A stretch of 64,000 nt of DNA from Brevibacillus reuszeri (GTDB lineage: Bacteria > Bacillota > Bacilli > Brevibacillales > Brevibacillaceae). Shown here one piece after another: positions 1 through 8,224 of the stretch. Numbering within the stretch: position 1 is the stretch's first letter; each line of letters begins with the position of its first letter. The DNA lies in NCBI RefSeq assembly GCF_002897295.1, contig NZ_BEXF01000016.1, positions 81,467 through 145,466 of the forward strand, given 5' to 3'. Under the pieces are notes generated by a model. That model did not search any database and was not told the origin of the DNA. It worked only from the letters and a program-made list of their open reading frames with translations. Made by a program: the position numbers and the translations under genes.

Positions 1-713
1 CGATTCGCCTTCTCTACGGCTTGCACAAGTGGAGTATTTTTTGCCAATTCGGCGGTTAATGCAGCCGAGAACGTGCAGCCTGTCCCATGTGTATGACGCG
101 TTTGGATACGCTCGTGAGTCAGCTCATAGAAATTCGTTCCGTCAAACAAAATGTCAACGACCGTATCTCCCTCCAGATGACCACCCTTCATAAGAACATT
201 ACGCGCACCAAATGCATGAATCGCACGTGCGCCCTCCCGCATTTCCTCCGGCGTCCGAATCAGCATCCCCGTCAAGCATTCCGCTTCCGGCAAATTCGGT
301 GTGACGACCTCCGCCAGCGGCAGCAAACGAGTTTTCAAAGCAGCGATTGCTTCGTCCAGCAACAGCTTCGCTCCGCCTTTGGCGATCATGACCGGATCGA
401 CGACCAGCTTTTTCAAACCAAAAGCATGGATCTCTTCGGAAACGGCTTTGATGATCGCCGCATCGAAAAGCATTCCTGTTTTTGCAGCATCTGCCCCCAG
501 ATCGCGCAGTACTTCACGCATTTGATGCGCCACGGCTTCCGTCGGCAATGGGTAAACGCCTGATACTCCCAGCGTATTTTGCGCAGTAATCGCTGTAATC
601 GCGCTCATTCCGTATACACCTAGCTGATGAAAGGTCTTCAGGTCTGCCTGAATACCGGCTCCTCCACCACTATCTGAACCTGCTATCGTCAATGCTTTCG
701 CAATCGTATGCAT
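1..713 (-). CDS. thiD: Hydroxymethylpyrimidine/phosphomethylpyrimidine kinase, 3' end cut off
   Basis: Kinase that phosphorylates HMP and HMP-P in thiamine biosynthesis. The frame opens with ATG at 713 (MHTIAKALTIAGSDSGGGAG), preceded by a GGGAGG ribosome site. The N-terminal AGSDSGGGAGIQADLKT block is the ribokinase-fold substrate and nucleotide signature of ThiD, and later VVDPVMIAKGG and TGCTFSAA (anion hole and catalytic region) are also present. About 237 codons are visible, so only the last 30 or so residues are missing. PdxK-type pyridoxal kinases share the fold, but the DPVMIAKGG motif fits ThiD well. No thi neighbours are seen. Confidence 0.93.
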   Translation of the reverse strand, partial: MHTIAKALTIAGSDSGGGAGIQADLKTFHQLGVYGMSAITAITAQNTLGVSGVYPLPTEAVAHQMREVLRDLGADAAKTGMLFDAAIIKAVSEEIHAFGLKKLVVDPVMIAKGGAKLLLDEAIAALKTRLLPLAEVVTPNLPEAECLTGMLIRTPEEMREGARAIHAFGARNVLMKGGHLEGDTVVDILFDGTNFYELTHERIQTRHTHGTGCTFSAALTAELAKNTPLVQAVEKAN

Positions 714-818
714 GGATGTCCCTCCCGTTTTCCACCTTTTCACATATGAGTATATCATCCGGTTGTCCCATTCGGTATACTTAGTAGTGATTGCCACAAG
801 TAAAGAAGGGATTTTCTT

Positions 819-1625
819 ATGTCTTATCGCATCTTTTACTGGTTGACCGTATTGATTCCTACCATTATCATCGGTGGCTTCGAATTCGTCCGTCATGATT
901 TTCTTTTGCCTTATATGTCTATGGAGACAGGCAATGTGTACATCACCCTGCTTACACTCCTGCTATCCTATTTGTTCGCTACCTGGATGTTTCGCACGAT
1001 CAAACGGATGAATGCACGTATTGTCGAAGAGCAGGCACGCAGAGCTGTCTATGAAGAAAGAGAACGTCTTGCCAGGGAATTACATGACGGAATCGCACAG
1101 TCCTTGTTTTTCCTCAATGTCAAGCTGAAGCAGGGACATCTGGATGAAGCACGCGTTGCGGTAACTGCTATCGATAATCATGTGCGGCAAGCCATTTTTA
1201 ATTTGCGAGCACTTCCCGAGGAAGGCAGCCTTGATCAACGTCTGGAAAAGTGGCTTGGTCAATGGAGCGCCCTCTCTGGTGTGGACGTAGCCTCGGAAAT
1301 CCGGATTAAGGAAAATTTCTTTACAGCCGCCGAAGAAGTGCAGTTGTTCGGCATCATCCAGGAAGCGTTCGCCAATATTCGTAAGCACGCACAGGCTAAG
1401 CATTCCTGGATTAGTCTGACCACCGAGGAACCCCGTAATTGGGTCCTCGCTATTGAGGACGATGGCATTGGTATCACGCACACCTCAGTTGATACCAAAA
1501 AATATGGATTATCGATGATGCGCGAACGAGCACGTCAGCTAGGGGCAGCTGTCGATATTCGCAAAAGAACGGAAGGTGGCACCACCATTAGCCTGACTTC
1601 CCACTCTGGAGGTTCTATACGATGA
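819..1625 (+). CDS. NarL-type sensor histidine kinase
   Basis: Membrane sensor kinase of 268 residues. Two hydrophobic segments (about residues 7-23 and 41-58) anchor it and leave almost no extracellular domain, so it probably senses within or next to the membrane. The HisKA_3 dimerisation box carries the phosphorylated His89 in the motif RERLARELHDGIAQS. The ATPase domain shows an N box (EAFANIRKHA, about 182-191) and a DDGIG G box (214-218). The next gene begins within its stop region (ATGA overlap), so the two are co-translated. The fold resembles LiaS/DesK relatives, but the stimulus cannot be read from the sequence. A GAAGGG ribosome site precedes the ATG. Confidence 0.92.
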   Translation: MSYRIFYWLTVLIPTIIIGGFEFVRHDFLLPYMSMETGNVYITLLTLLLSYLFATWMFRTIKRMNARIVEEQARRAVYEERERLARELHDGIAQSLFFLNVKLKQGHLDEARVAVTAIDNHVRQAIFNLRALPEEGSLDQRLEKWLGQWSALSGVDVASEIRIKENFFTAAEEVQLFGIIQEAFANIRKHAQAKHSWISLTTEEPRNWVLAIEDDGIGITHTSVDTKKYGLSMMRERARQLGAAVDIRKRTEGGTTISLTSHSGGSIR

Positions 1626-2272
1626 ACGGTTACCGTGTTTTAATTGCCGATGATCATCCGATGGCACGCATGGCGATTCGAAGTCTGCTCGACGCCGACC
1701 CATCCTTTGAGGTGATCGGTGAGGCAGCAAATGGCGAAGAGGCCTTCGAGCTTTGTGGAAAGCTGCAGCCAGACCTGGTATTAATGGATATCAACATGCC
1801 CAAGTGGAGCGGGCTAGAAGCTACACGCGAAGTAAAAAAAGCATATCCACACATCAAGGTCGTCATTCTGAGCATCTCTGACGATGTGGCCGATCTGATT
1901 ACAGCTATTCAATTCGGTGCCCAAGGCTACCTGCTAAAAAATCTGGAGCCAGATGATTGGGTCAACTATCTTCATGCCTTGCTCGGCGAGGACAGTGAGC
2001 TATCACGAGAGATGGCGACTCGGCTGCTATATCGTTTCAGACAGGAGGAGCATTTGGACGAGACTGTTCCTGATGTTCTGACCCCACGTGAGCGTGAAAT
2101 CGTCATATACGTTGGCGCTGGAAAGACGAATAGAGAAATTAGCGAGGCCCTGATCATCGCTGAAAATACCGTAAAAAATCATTTGAAAAACATCCTGGAA
2201 AAATTGCAGCTAGCCAATCGCGTCCAGCTCGCAGCCTATGCTGTTCGTCATCATCTGGTCATGAAAAAGTAA
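1622..2272 (+). CDS. NarL/LuxR-family response regulator
   Basis: Cognate regulator of the preceding kinase, 216 residues, starting inside the kinase stop codon (4-bp overlap). The receiver domain has acidic residues D10 and D11, phosphoacceptor D56 in LVLMDINMP, and a conserved K near residue 106. The C-terminal LuxR helix-turn-helix spans about 150-200 (LTPREREIVIYVGAGKTNRE). It should bind DNA as a phospho-dimer. No target operon is evident: the next gene is a stand-alone SET protein after 135 bp. Confidence 0.93.
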   Translation: MNGYRVLIADDHPMARMAIRSLLDADPSFEVIGEAANGEEAFELCGKLQPDLVLMDINMPKWSGLEATREVKKAYPHIKVVILSISDDVADLITAIQFGAQGYLLKNLEPDDWVNYLHALLGEDSELSREMATRLLYRFRQEEHLDETVPDVLTPREREIVIYVGAGKTNREISEALIIAENTVKNHLKNILEKLQLANRVQLAAYAVRHHLVMKK

Positions 2273-2407
2273 TCTTGTGTCAAAACGACAACAGCTTCCA
2301 GCTATCCCCACTGCAGTTCGATATTAAAAATGGTTGCGTTCAGCGGAATCAACTGTCATTCTTAAAAAGGAAAAACTCCACAGTCAAAAGAACGCAGGTG
2401 ATGATTC

Positions 2408-2794
2408 ATGATAGAAGTAAAGACTTCCAAGCTTAGCAACGGAGATTTAAATAGAGGCGTATTTGCTACACGCGACATTGCAAAAGGTGATCTCATCCAC
2501 GAAGCTCCCGTCCTTCCCTATCCGAATGAGGAGCATGATCATATCGAGAAAACCTTGCTTGCTGATTACGCGTTCGAATACGGTGCTAACCACACTGCTA
2601 TTCTTCTCGGGTATGGCATGCTGTTCAACCACTCATACACGCCGAATGCCACGTATGACATTAACTTTGATAATCACACATTTGATTTTTATGCGTATAC
2701 GGACATCGCTGCTGGAGAAGAAATCTTGATCAATTATAACGGCGATGTCGATTGTGATGACCCCCTCTGGTTTTACGAAGAAGAAAACAAATAA
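2408..2794 (+). CDS. Small SET-domain protein
   Basis: A 128-residue protein that is almost only a SET domain: GVFATRDIAKGD at about 19-30, the NHSYTPNA motif near 77-84 (the NHS...N signature of the S-adenosylmethionine and knot region) and EEILINYNGD near the end. Related bacterial SET proteins are presumed lysine methyltransferases, but their substrates are unknown. The ribosome site is AGGTGATGATTC followed by ATG. The gene ends in EENK then two stops (TAA TGA) that lie in a long inverted repeat shared with the convergent acetyltransferase. Confidence 0.85.
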   Translation: MIEVKTSKLSNGDLNRGVFATRDIAKGDLIHEAPVLPYPNEEHDHIEKTLLADYAFEYGANHTAILLGYGMLFNHSYTPNATYDINFDNHTFDFYAYTDIAAGEEILINYNGDVDCDDPLWFYEEENK

Positions 2795-3295
2795 TGAAAA
2801 AGCTGACGTCTCATATGGAGGGGACGCCAGCTTTTTCATTATTTGTTTTCTCTTTTCAAAAAAGGACAGCTTCAAACCAGGTGCCACTTCCTTTTCCTCC
2901 ACCAGTACAAAGCCGTGTTGTAAATATAGCTTTGTAGCCGGTTCATTTAATGCTCCTGTAGAAACGATGATTCGCTGCCAGTCCTTATGCGCTGCTTCAA
3001 CATGCTGAAGCAGCTTTCTGGCAATTCCTTTGCGAAAATGGTCGGGGTGCACCATCATGCGATGAATGTCAACTATTCCCTGCTCCAGTTTGAAGGAAAT
3101 GGCTCCTGCCAGCTCCCCTGCTTCTACATAGCAGGCAAACGTCTCTCCACTGTTCATTAAATCAGCAACAGTCTCTCGTAAGGGTGGGAGATCATCCCAT
3201 CCAATGATTTGTGCTTCAACCCGATACGCTGCCTGTTGCAAAATCCATATTTTTTGTGCAATATCTGTATTCTTGATCTCGATTGACTGAATCAC
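2633..3295 (-). CDS. GNAT acetyltransferase, C terminus probably frameshifted
   Basis: GNAT-fold N-acetyltransferase: MVHPDHFRKGIARKLLQHVE (about residues 78-98) is the acetyl-CoA-binding motif A, and LYLQHGFV is motif B. The natural domain ends near residue 150 (LKLSFFEK). The frame then runs through the shared terminator and 162 bp of the convergent SET gene, giving a hydrophobic tail with no likeness to the family. One base shift in the T/A-rich run near 2851-2865 would instead give ENK and a stop at about 2839-2841, mirroring the SET gene end. A frameshift or sequencing error is therefore likely. The substrate is unknown. Confidence 0.75.
   Translation of the reverse strand: MIQSIEIKNTDIAQKIWILQQAAYRVEAQIIGWDDLPPLRETVADLMNSGETFACYVEAGELAGAISFKLEQGIVDIHRMMVHPDHFRKGIARKLLQHVEAAHKDWQRIIVSTGALNEPATKLYLQHGFVLVEEKEVAPGLKLSFFEKRKQIMKKLASPPYETSAFSLFVFFFVKPEGVITIDIAVIIDQDFFSSSDVRIRIKIKCVIIKVNVIRGIRRV
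2783..2850. terminator. Bidirectional terminator, 28-bp inverted repeat
   Basis: Arms 2783-2810 and 2823-2850 pair over 28 positions with one A/C mismatch, separated by a 12-nt loop. Each arm carries the end of one convergent gene (GAAAACAAATAATG) followed by AAAAAGCTG, so the hairpin has runs of A on one side and T on the other in both directions. Confidence 0.85.
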
Positions 3296-3313
3296 ATGAT
3301 ATTCTCCTTTTCA

Positions 3314-4354
3314 CTAGCTGCTTGATGCTGCGTCGTAGCTGTAATAGACATACGGGTCTTTTGGTGCTTTCACAGGTTCAACCTGATTAGCTTTTAGCAC
3401 AAGCATGTCAAATCCATCTACTTTTCTGAGTTCGAGCTTGCCGCGCACCTTCACCCAGCTGTCCTTTGCCCACTTGCTGCCGTCTGGCTTCTCTACCAAA
3501 ATGCCGAATACACTGGCATCAGCTGTGCAGCAGGACACTGAAAATCTTGCCACCACAAACTGTTCGGCAGAAAAATCTGTTTGCCTGTAAACAAAGCCGA
3601 GAGTCTCCATTTCTTTACCTGCAAATTCGTTGGCATACAGCTCCATCGTGGTCAAACCATCGAGAAATACTTTTTCGTGCAGGTCGATCACCGGTTGCTT
3701 GTACAAAGACACCGCCAAATCTGTATAAAAATCCCCGAAGCCATTTGCATCAAAGCGTTTACGGATTTGCTCATCCTCTACGTTTGCTGGCTCCTGCTTA
3801 GTGGCATCGCTTGCACCCTGCTCCTGACTATCTTCCTCTACTTTCTCTGACCCAGCTTCAGGTTCTGACTCTGTACCACCTTCTGACTGCGACAGGTCGG
3901 TGGAATGACTGCTGCCTGCATTGTCTGAATTGCTTTCTGCTGAATCTGTAGCTGCCGCGACTTCTGCCAGCTTTCTCACATCGTTACTGAGCAAGGTAAT
4001 TCCCCTTTTCTCTGCAACGTCACTGCCCAATATTTTGTCAGGCATGAGAAACCCCATGGCCAGCGGCAAAAGGAACAGTCCGTATACGATGAGCGAAATC
4101 CACGGGGAGCGCGGTACCTTATGTACGTCTTCACAGTCACATTCATATTCAGACGCACCGACGATCGCCTGACGAATACTGACTACTGTCAAAATCACCA
4201 AAATTCCTAATGTCACGTAGCTGAACATGTGAAGGCGTGGAGCTAAATAATGGCTCAGCTTCTCAGACATGATCAAATAAGTCAAGAGCAAGGTAAATCC
4301 AGACAAAATCACACTTCTGATCCAATAATGACGCCTCAAGCTGGTCTGATCCAT
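3314..4354 (-). CDS. ycgQ: TIGR03943-family permease partner (YcgQ-like)
   Basis: 346 residues, with hydrophobic segments near 13-30, 38-58 and 85-105, then a low-complexity acidic Ser/Glu-rich stretch (about 140-190) and a soluble domain with a CCTADASVFGILVEKP motif. This matches the YcgQ/DUF1980 family, encoded with the YcgR permease. It follows that gene by 13 bp on the same strand. The pair is thought to form a membrane complex, and in Bacillus subtilis it belongs to the zinc (Zur) regulon. The transported substrate is not established. Confidence 0.82.
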   Translation of the reverse strand: MDQTSLRRHYWIRSVILSGFTLLLTYLIMSEKLSHYLAPRLHMFSYVTLGILVILTVVSIRQAIVGASEYECDCEDVHKVPRSPWISLIVYGLFLLPLAMGFLMPDKILGSDVAEKRGITLLSNDVRKLAEVAAATDSAESNSDNAGSSHSTDLSQSEGGTESEPEAGSEKVEEDSQEQGASDATKQEPANVEDEQIRKRFDANGFGDFYTDLAVSLYKQPVIDLHEKVFLDGLTTMELYANEFAGKEMETLGFVYRQTDFSAEQFVVARFSVSCCTADASVFGILVEKPDGSKWAKDSWVKVRGKLELRKVDGFDMLVLKANQVEPVKAPKDPYVYYSYDAASSS

Positions 4355-4367
4355 ATCCTTTCCTCCC

Positions 4368-5372
4368 CTACACTGGCATCAGCATGGTAATCGCCAAAAC
4401 GAGAACCGTTACTGCCACCACAAGCTTGACTACAAAACCGAAGCGAAACGTACTGAGCAGCATCAACGTTGTCTTGAAATCTAGCATGGGACCAAAAACG
4501 AGAAAAGCAAGCAGTGAGCTGCTATGAAAGGTATTGGAGAAGGACGCTGCAATAAATGCATCTGCCTCCGAGCACAGGGAGAACAGATACGCCATTCCCA
4601 TCATCACCAAATTTGAGGTAAGTGGCGTCTGACCGATATCTACGAGCGTCTCCCTGCTGACATACACTTGCAGCAGCGCACTGATAAAGGCACCAAACAG
4701 CAAATATTTCCCCATGTCAAAAAATTCGTCCACCGCATGAGAGAAGGTAGCTGACAGCTTTCCACGCACTGCCTCTGTGTGCAGGGCTTCATGTCTTATC
4801 TGCGATTCCATCCCGAGGCGAAGCGGATTGTTCTTGACAAAGAGAAAAACGAGCAGCCCGACAATAATCGCTACAGCAAAACCAGCAACACCTCGATACA
4901 ACGCCATATCAGGCTGACGCGTAAAGGCGATATAAGTAGAGGAAAGCACAACCGGGTTCACGATTGGACCTGCGAGTAAAAATGTGATTCCCACAGGCAG
5001 CGGCATTCCTTTTTGGATCAACCGGCGAACGACCGGAATGATGGCACATTCGCAGACTGGAAACAAAAAGCCAAGCAAGCCAGCAAACGGCAGACCAATG
5101 ATCATGCTTTTCGGTGTCCAGCGCCTGACCTGCTCCTCTGAAATAAAGGTCTGGATAAAGGCTGAAAAAAATACACCGAGCAGCACAAACGGAATGGCTT
5201 CTAGGACGATGCTCAGAAAAAATGTTTTTACATCCAGCCATTGCGGGGACCATTCCATTTTCCAGCCAGCGAAAATGTCGGTAGTTCCGTTGACGGTCAA
5301 CACAACAACGGCAAGTCCAAGAATCAACGCGCCAAGAATCTCTATGAAAAAGTGACGGATTTTCGCGAGCAA
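4368..5372 (-). CDS. ycgR: DUF318-type permease (YcgR-like)
   Basis: Polytopic permease of about 334 residues with eight or so membrane segments. A conserved FPVCECAIIPVVRRL segment (Cys-x-Cys) lies in the first half and a SLCSEADAFIAASF segment in the second, typical of the DUF318/ArsP-like permease family. The start is taken as TTG at 5372, because AAGGAGG lies 8 bases before it. The upstream ATG at 5396 would put that ribosome site inside the gene. It is the first gene of a two-gene operon with the YcgQ-like gene, under a Zur-like box. Confidence 0.82.
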   Translation of the reverse strand: MLAKIRHFFIEILGALILGLAVVVLTVNGTTDIFAGWKMEWSPQWLDVKTFFLSIVLEAIPFVLLGVFFSAFIQTFISEEQVRRWTPKSMIIGLPFAGLLGFLFPVCECAIIPVVRRLIQKGMPLPVGITFLLAGPIVNPVVLSSTYIAFTRQPDMALYRGVAGFAVAIIVGLLVFLFVKNNPLRLGMESQIRHEALHTEAVRGKLSATFSHAVDEFFDMGKYLLFGAFISALLQVYVSRETLVDIGQTPLTSNLVMMGMAYLFSLCSEADAFIAASFSNTFHSSSLLAFLVFGPMLDFKTTLMLLSTFRFGFVVKLVVAVTVLVLAITMLMPV

Positions 5373-5399
5373 GCTTACTTCCTCCTTTTCAAACATAAA

Positions 5400-5414
5400 T
5401 CGTTATCATTCCTA
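5400..5414. promoter_or_regulatory. Candidate Zur (zinc) box before ycgR
   Basis: TCGTTAT-C-ATTCCTA is a 7-1-7 arrangement close to the Zur consensus TCGTAAT-N-ATTACGA (6 of 7 and 5 of 7). It lies 28-42 bp before the TTG start of the permease gene, where a promoter would be. The B. subtilis orthologues are Zur-regulated, so zinc repression is expected here. Confidence 0.55.
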
Positions 5415-5654
5415 ATTATATACATTGGCGTAAAAATCCTGCCCCTTTTCGCTATTTTTGTGACTAATCACCTATCAGCGCTATCTTTTTTTCCAATTCA
5501 ACCCTTTTATAATAGGGAGACACACTTCTTTTACCCACACACTTCTCTTCCATTCCTGCAGGAAAGGAGGCGAGTCCCCAAACAAGCCGCACACTATGAT
5601 TTGACGTAACTCGCTGTTCAGAGCCAAATCTCTGTACGATTGGAGGCGTCACGC

Positions 5655-7016
5655 ATGAACCATCCTGATTTTCGTCATCTGCAACAAAGTATGGAGGATG
5701 TAACGACTGCTGCCTTGGACAAGAATATGGGTCCTCTCGATCCTACTGAGTATCACTCCCTATTCGAACGCCTACATGACGCAGCAACCTCTCTCCCCCC
5801 ACTTTACCGTGAGCATGTGTACCATCCGTTTATGCAAGCAATGGACAAGCTAACCGAGGCAGGATTTCTGAACATGATGCGGCGCGATCCGAACAAGGAA
5901 CGCGAGGCAGGGCTGTTTTGTGATATAGCCCAAGCCATCTTGCAGAACAAAGAAGGGTACGAACAGGAAGCGACAGATGCCTTTCAGGAAGTGGTAAGTG
6001 ATTTGTATGACGGCTTTTTGAGCGAGGAGGACAGGAGAGGGATCAAACCTCCTGACCAAAGCATGATCGCTCCCCTGGTCAAATGGGGACGGCCTCACTA
6101 TGGCCCTTATACGTGGACGGTAGAAGCGGCTTCACATTTTGGACTGAAGACGGGAATTGTCAATTTACCTCCAGCCAATGCGCGCCATGGACTACTAGCA
6201 TGGTCAGCACTCGGACATGAGACGGCAGGACATGACATATTGCATGCGGACACGGGGCTGCTTGGAGAGCTGCAAAAAGCAGTATACGACGCACTATGGA
6301 GTGAGCTGGACAATCGCTCCCTAGCCGATTATTGGTCGTTGCGAATCGATGAGACCGCATCTGACGTACTGGGTATATTAAACACGGGGCCTGCTGCTGG
6401 AATCGGATTAATTGGGTATTTCCGTGGCTTGAATCAAGCTTATACTGGAAAACCCCTTTTGCGTAATACAGGACCACAGAACGACTCACACCCTGCTGAT
6501 ATTTTGCGTGGCTATCTCGCTGCCGAGACTGTACGCTTGCTTCATTTTGATAATGCAGCAGATTGGGCAAACGCCCTGCAGGAAGAAACGGACAAGGATC
6601 TCACTTCTATTACACTTGGTCGAACAAGCTATGATGCGGAGCTAATCAAGCAATCAGCTACAGTCGTAGCACGCGCTATCACACAGACTCGGCTATTGAG
6701 TCTTGAGGGACATGCCCTCGGTGATATTCAAAACTGGCACAATCACGATGAACGTATTGTCCAAGAACTGCGTGCTCATCTGTTGAGCTCAACCAAGGTA
6801 CAGGATTGTGTCGTATCAGGCATGTATGCTGCCCATGTGGTTGCTGCTGCCGTAACAGGAGCCATCGCAGGAGAAGTGTCTGTCACAACGGCCTTCTCAG
6901 GGATGACCCGTCTCCTGAAAAGCATGCATGATGCCAATCCTTCCTGGGGTCCCCTCTACGTACGTCATCCTGGAGATTTGACCCCACACCGTATTTATTC
7001 TCGTTCCGCAAGCTGA
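5655..7016 (+). CDS. Uncharacterised 453-residue protein with His/Glu cluster
   Basis: I do not recognise a characterised family. The ATG at 5655 is chosen because GGAGG lies 9 bases upstream. The protein is soluble, without a signal peptide. A central block, ALGHETAGHDILHAD (about 186-200), has H188, E189, H193 and H197, and an acidic DETASDVLGI follows at about 235. This could be a metal site, but the first two histidines are five residues apart, not four as in HExxH, so a zincin assignment is not justified. It is transcribed alone, ending before a good terminator. Confidence 0.7.
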   Translation: MNHPDFRHLQQSMEDVTTAALDKNMGPLDPTEYHSLFERLHDAATSLPPLYREHVYHPFMQAMDKLTEAGFLNMMRRDPNKEREAGLFCDIAQAILQNKEGYEQEATDAFQEVVSDLYDGFLSEEDRRGIKPPDQSMIAPLVKWGRPHYGPYTWTVEAASHFGLKTGIVNLPPANARHGLLAWSALGHETAGHDILHADTGLLGELQKAVYDALWSELDNRSLADYWSLRIDETASDVLGILNTGPAAGIGLIGYFRGLNQAYTGKPLLRNTGPQNDSHPADILRGYLAAETVRLLHFDNAADWANALQEETDKDLTSITLGRTSYDAELIKQSATVVARAITQTRLLSLEGHALGDIQNWHNHDERIVQELRAHLLSSTKVQDCVVSGMYAAHVVAAAVTGAIAGEVSVTTAFSGMTRLLKSMHDANPSWGPLYVRHPGDLTPHRIYSRSAS

Positions 7017-7053
7017 TGCATGTGGTGTGAAACAGTTATCAAATACGCTAGCG

Positions 7054-7087
7054 AAAGACCGTTGATTCCTTGACGGTCTTTCTTTTT
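7054..7087 (+). terminator. Rho-independent terminator
   Basis: Stem AAAGACCGT (7054-7062) with ACGGTCTTT (7073-7081), followed by CTTTTT. Ends the 453-residue gene upstream. Confidence 0.85.
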
Positions 7088-7108
7088 CAAAAACATTCAA
7101 ATGATTAC

Positions 7109-7136
7109 TTGAATATCAAATTGTTTATGGTAATAT
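7109..7136 (+). promoter_or_regulatory. Sigma-A-like promoter of the oxidoreductase-CDF operon
   Basis: TTGAAT and TAATAT separated by 16 bp, 35 bp before the ATG at 7171. Confidence 0.5.
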
Positions 7137-7170
7137 TTAGATGTACACCGTATGAAAGAAGGCGTTTTCT

Positions 7171-8211
7171 ATGAACAACTACGATGTGATTGTGATCGGA
7201 GCAGGTCAAGCAGGCTTATCGATTGGGTACTATTTACAGAAGCAGCAACGCCGCTTTCTACTTTTGGATAAAAATGAGCGGATCGGAGAGAGCTGGCGCG
7301 AGCGTTACGATTCACTTGTCTTATTCACTCCTCGCCGTTATTGCGATTTGCCCGGACTTCCCTTCCCCGGTGAACGTGATGGGCTTCCAACCAAGGAGGA
7401 TGCCGCAAACTATCTCGAAGAGTACGCCCGGCATTTTCAGCTGCCGATCCAGCTTGGCACGGACGTTATCCAGGTGACGAAGACAAACATAGGGTTTGCT
7501 GTACGTACAAACAAGGAGCTGTATCACACGGAGAAGCTGGTCGTAGCTACAGGACCTTTCCATACTCCGTATCTGCCACCGATTGTAGCTGATCTCTCAG
7601 ATGAGGTATTACAGGTGCACACGTCCAGCTATAAAAACGAGCGGCAACTGAAAGACGGTCCTGTCTTGATAGTGGGAGGAGGAAACTCTGGGGCTCAGCT
7701 CGCTGTAGAGCTGGCAGCCAGTCGAGCTGTTACTTTTTCTATGGGTCAATCCCGGTCTTTTCTGCCGCTTTCCTTTTTGGGAAAAACTATTTTCGATTAC
7801 ATGCGAGCTACAGGAATATTGACCGCCCCCATCACCTCCTGGCTAGGAAAGCGGCTCAGCAAAAAGCCCGACCCGATTTTTGGGTATCGAGCCGAGCTAC
7901 GACATTTGGAACAGACTGGACAAATTCAGATGGTCCCTAAAACAGTCTCGATCAAAGGGGCTACCGCAACCTTTGCAGGGGGGCATCAGGAGCGGATTAC
8001 CAATATCATTTGGGCAACCGGATTTCGCCCAGGATATGAATGGCTGGACATTCCTAAAGTGTTAGGCGAAAACGGAGTACCCATTCATCAGCGCGGAGTT
8101 TCTGTCGTGCCAGGTCTTTTCTTTCTGGGGCTTCCCTGGCAACATAATCGCCAATCTGCTCTCATGTGTGGCGTAGGTAACGATGCAGCTTATTTAGCAG
8201 CACATTTATAG
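7171..8211 (+). CDS. Flavin-containing monooxygenase-like FAD/NAD(P)H oxidoreductase
   Basis: 346-residue two-dinucleotide-binding flavoprotein. The FAD Rossmann motif VIGAGQAGLSIGY is at residues 7-19, a second GGGNSGAQLAVELA Rossmann motif for NAD(P)H is near 169, and an ATGF(R)PGYEWLD motif lies near the C terminus. This arrangement matches the CzcO/YhfW-like oxidoreductases often placed beside cation-diffusion facilitators, as here: the zinc exporter begins 13 bp downstream. The substrate is unknown. The genomic partnership suggests a role linked to metal stress, but this is inference. Confidence 0.85.
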   Translation: MNNYDVIVIGAGQAGLSIGYYLQKQQRRFLLLDKNERIGESWRERYDSLVLFTPRRYCDLPGLPFPGERDGLPTKEDAANYLEEYARHFQLPIQLGTDVIQVTKTNIGFAVRTNKELYHTEKLVVATGPFHTPYLPPIVADLSDEVLQVHTSSYKNERQLKDGPVLIVGGGNSGAQLAVELAASRAVTFSMGQSRSFLPLSFLGKTIFDYMRATGILTAPITSWLGKRLSKKPDPIFGYRAELRHLEQTGQIQMVPKTVSIKGATATFAGGHQERITNIIWATGFRPGYEWLDIPKVLGENGVPIHQRGVSVVPGLFFLGLPWQHNRQSALMCGVGNDAAYLAAHL

Positions 8212-8224
8212 AGGAGGTATTCTT

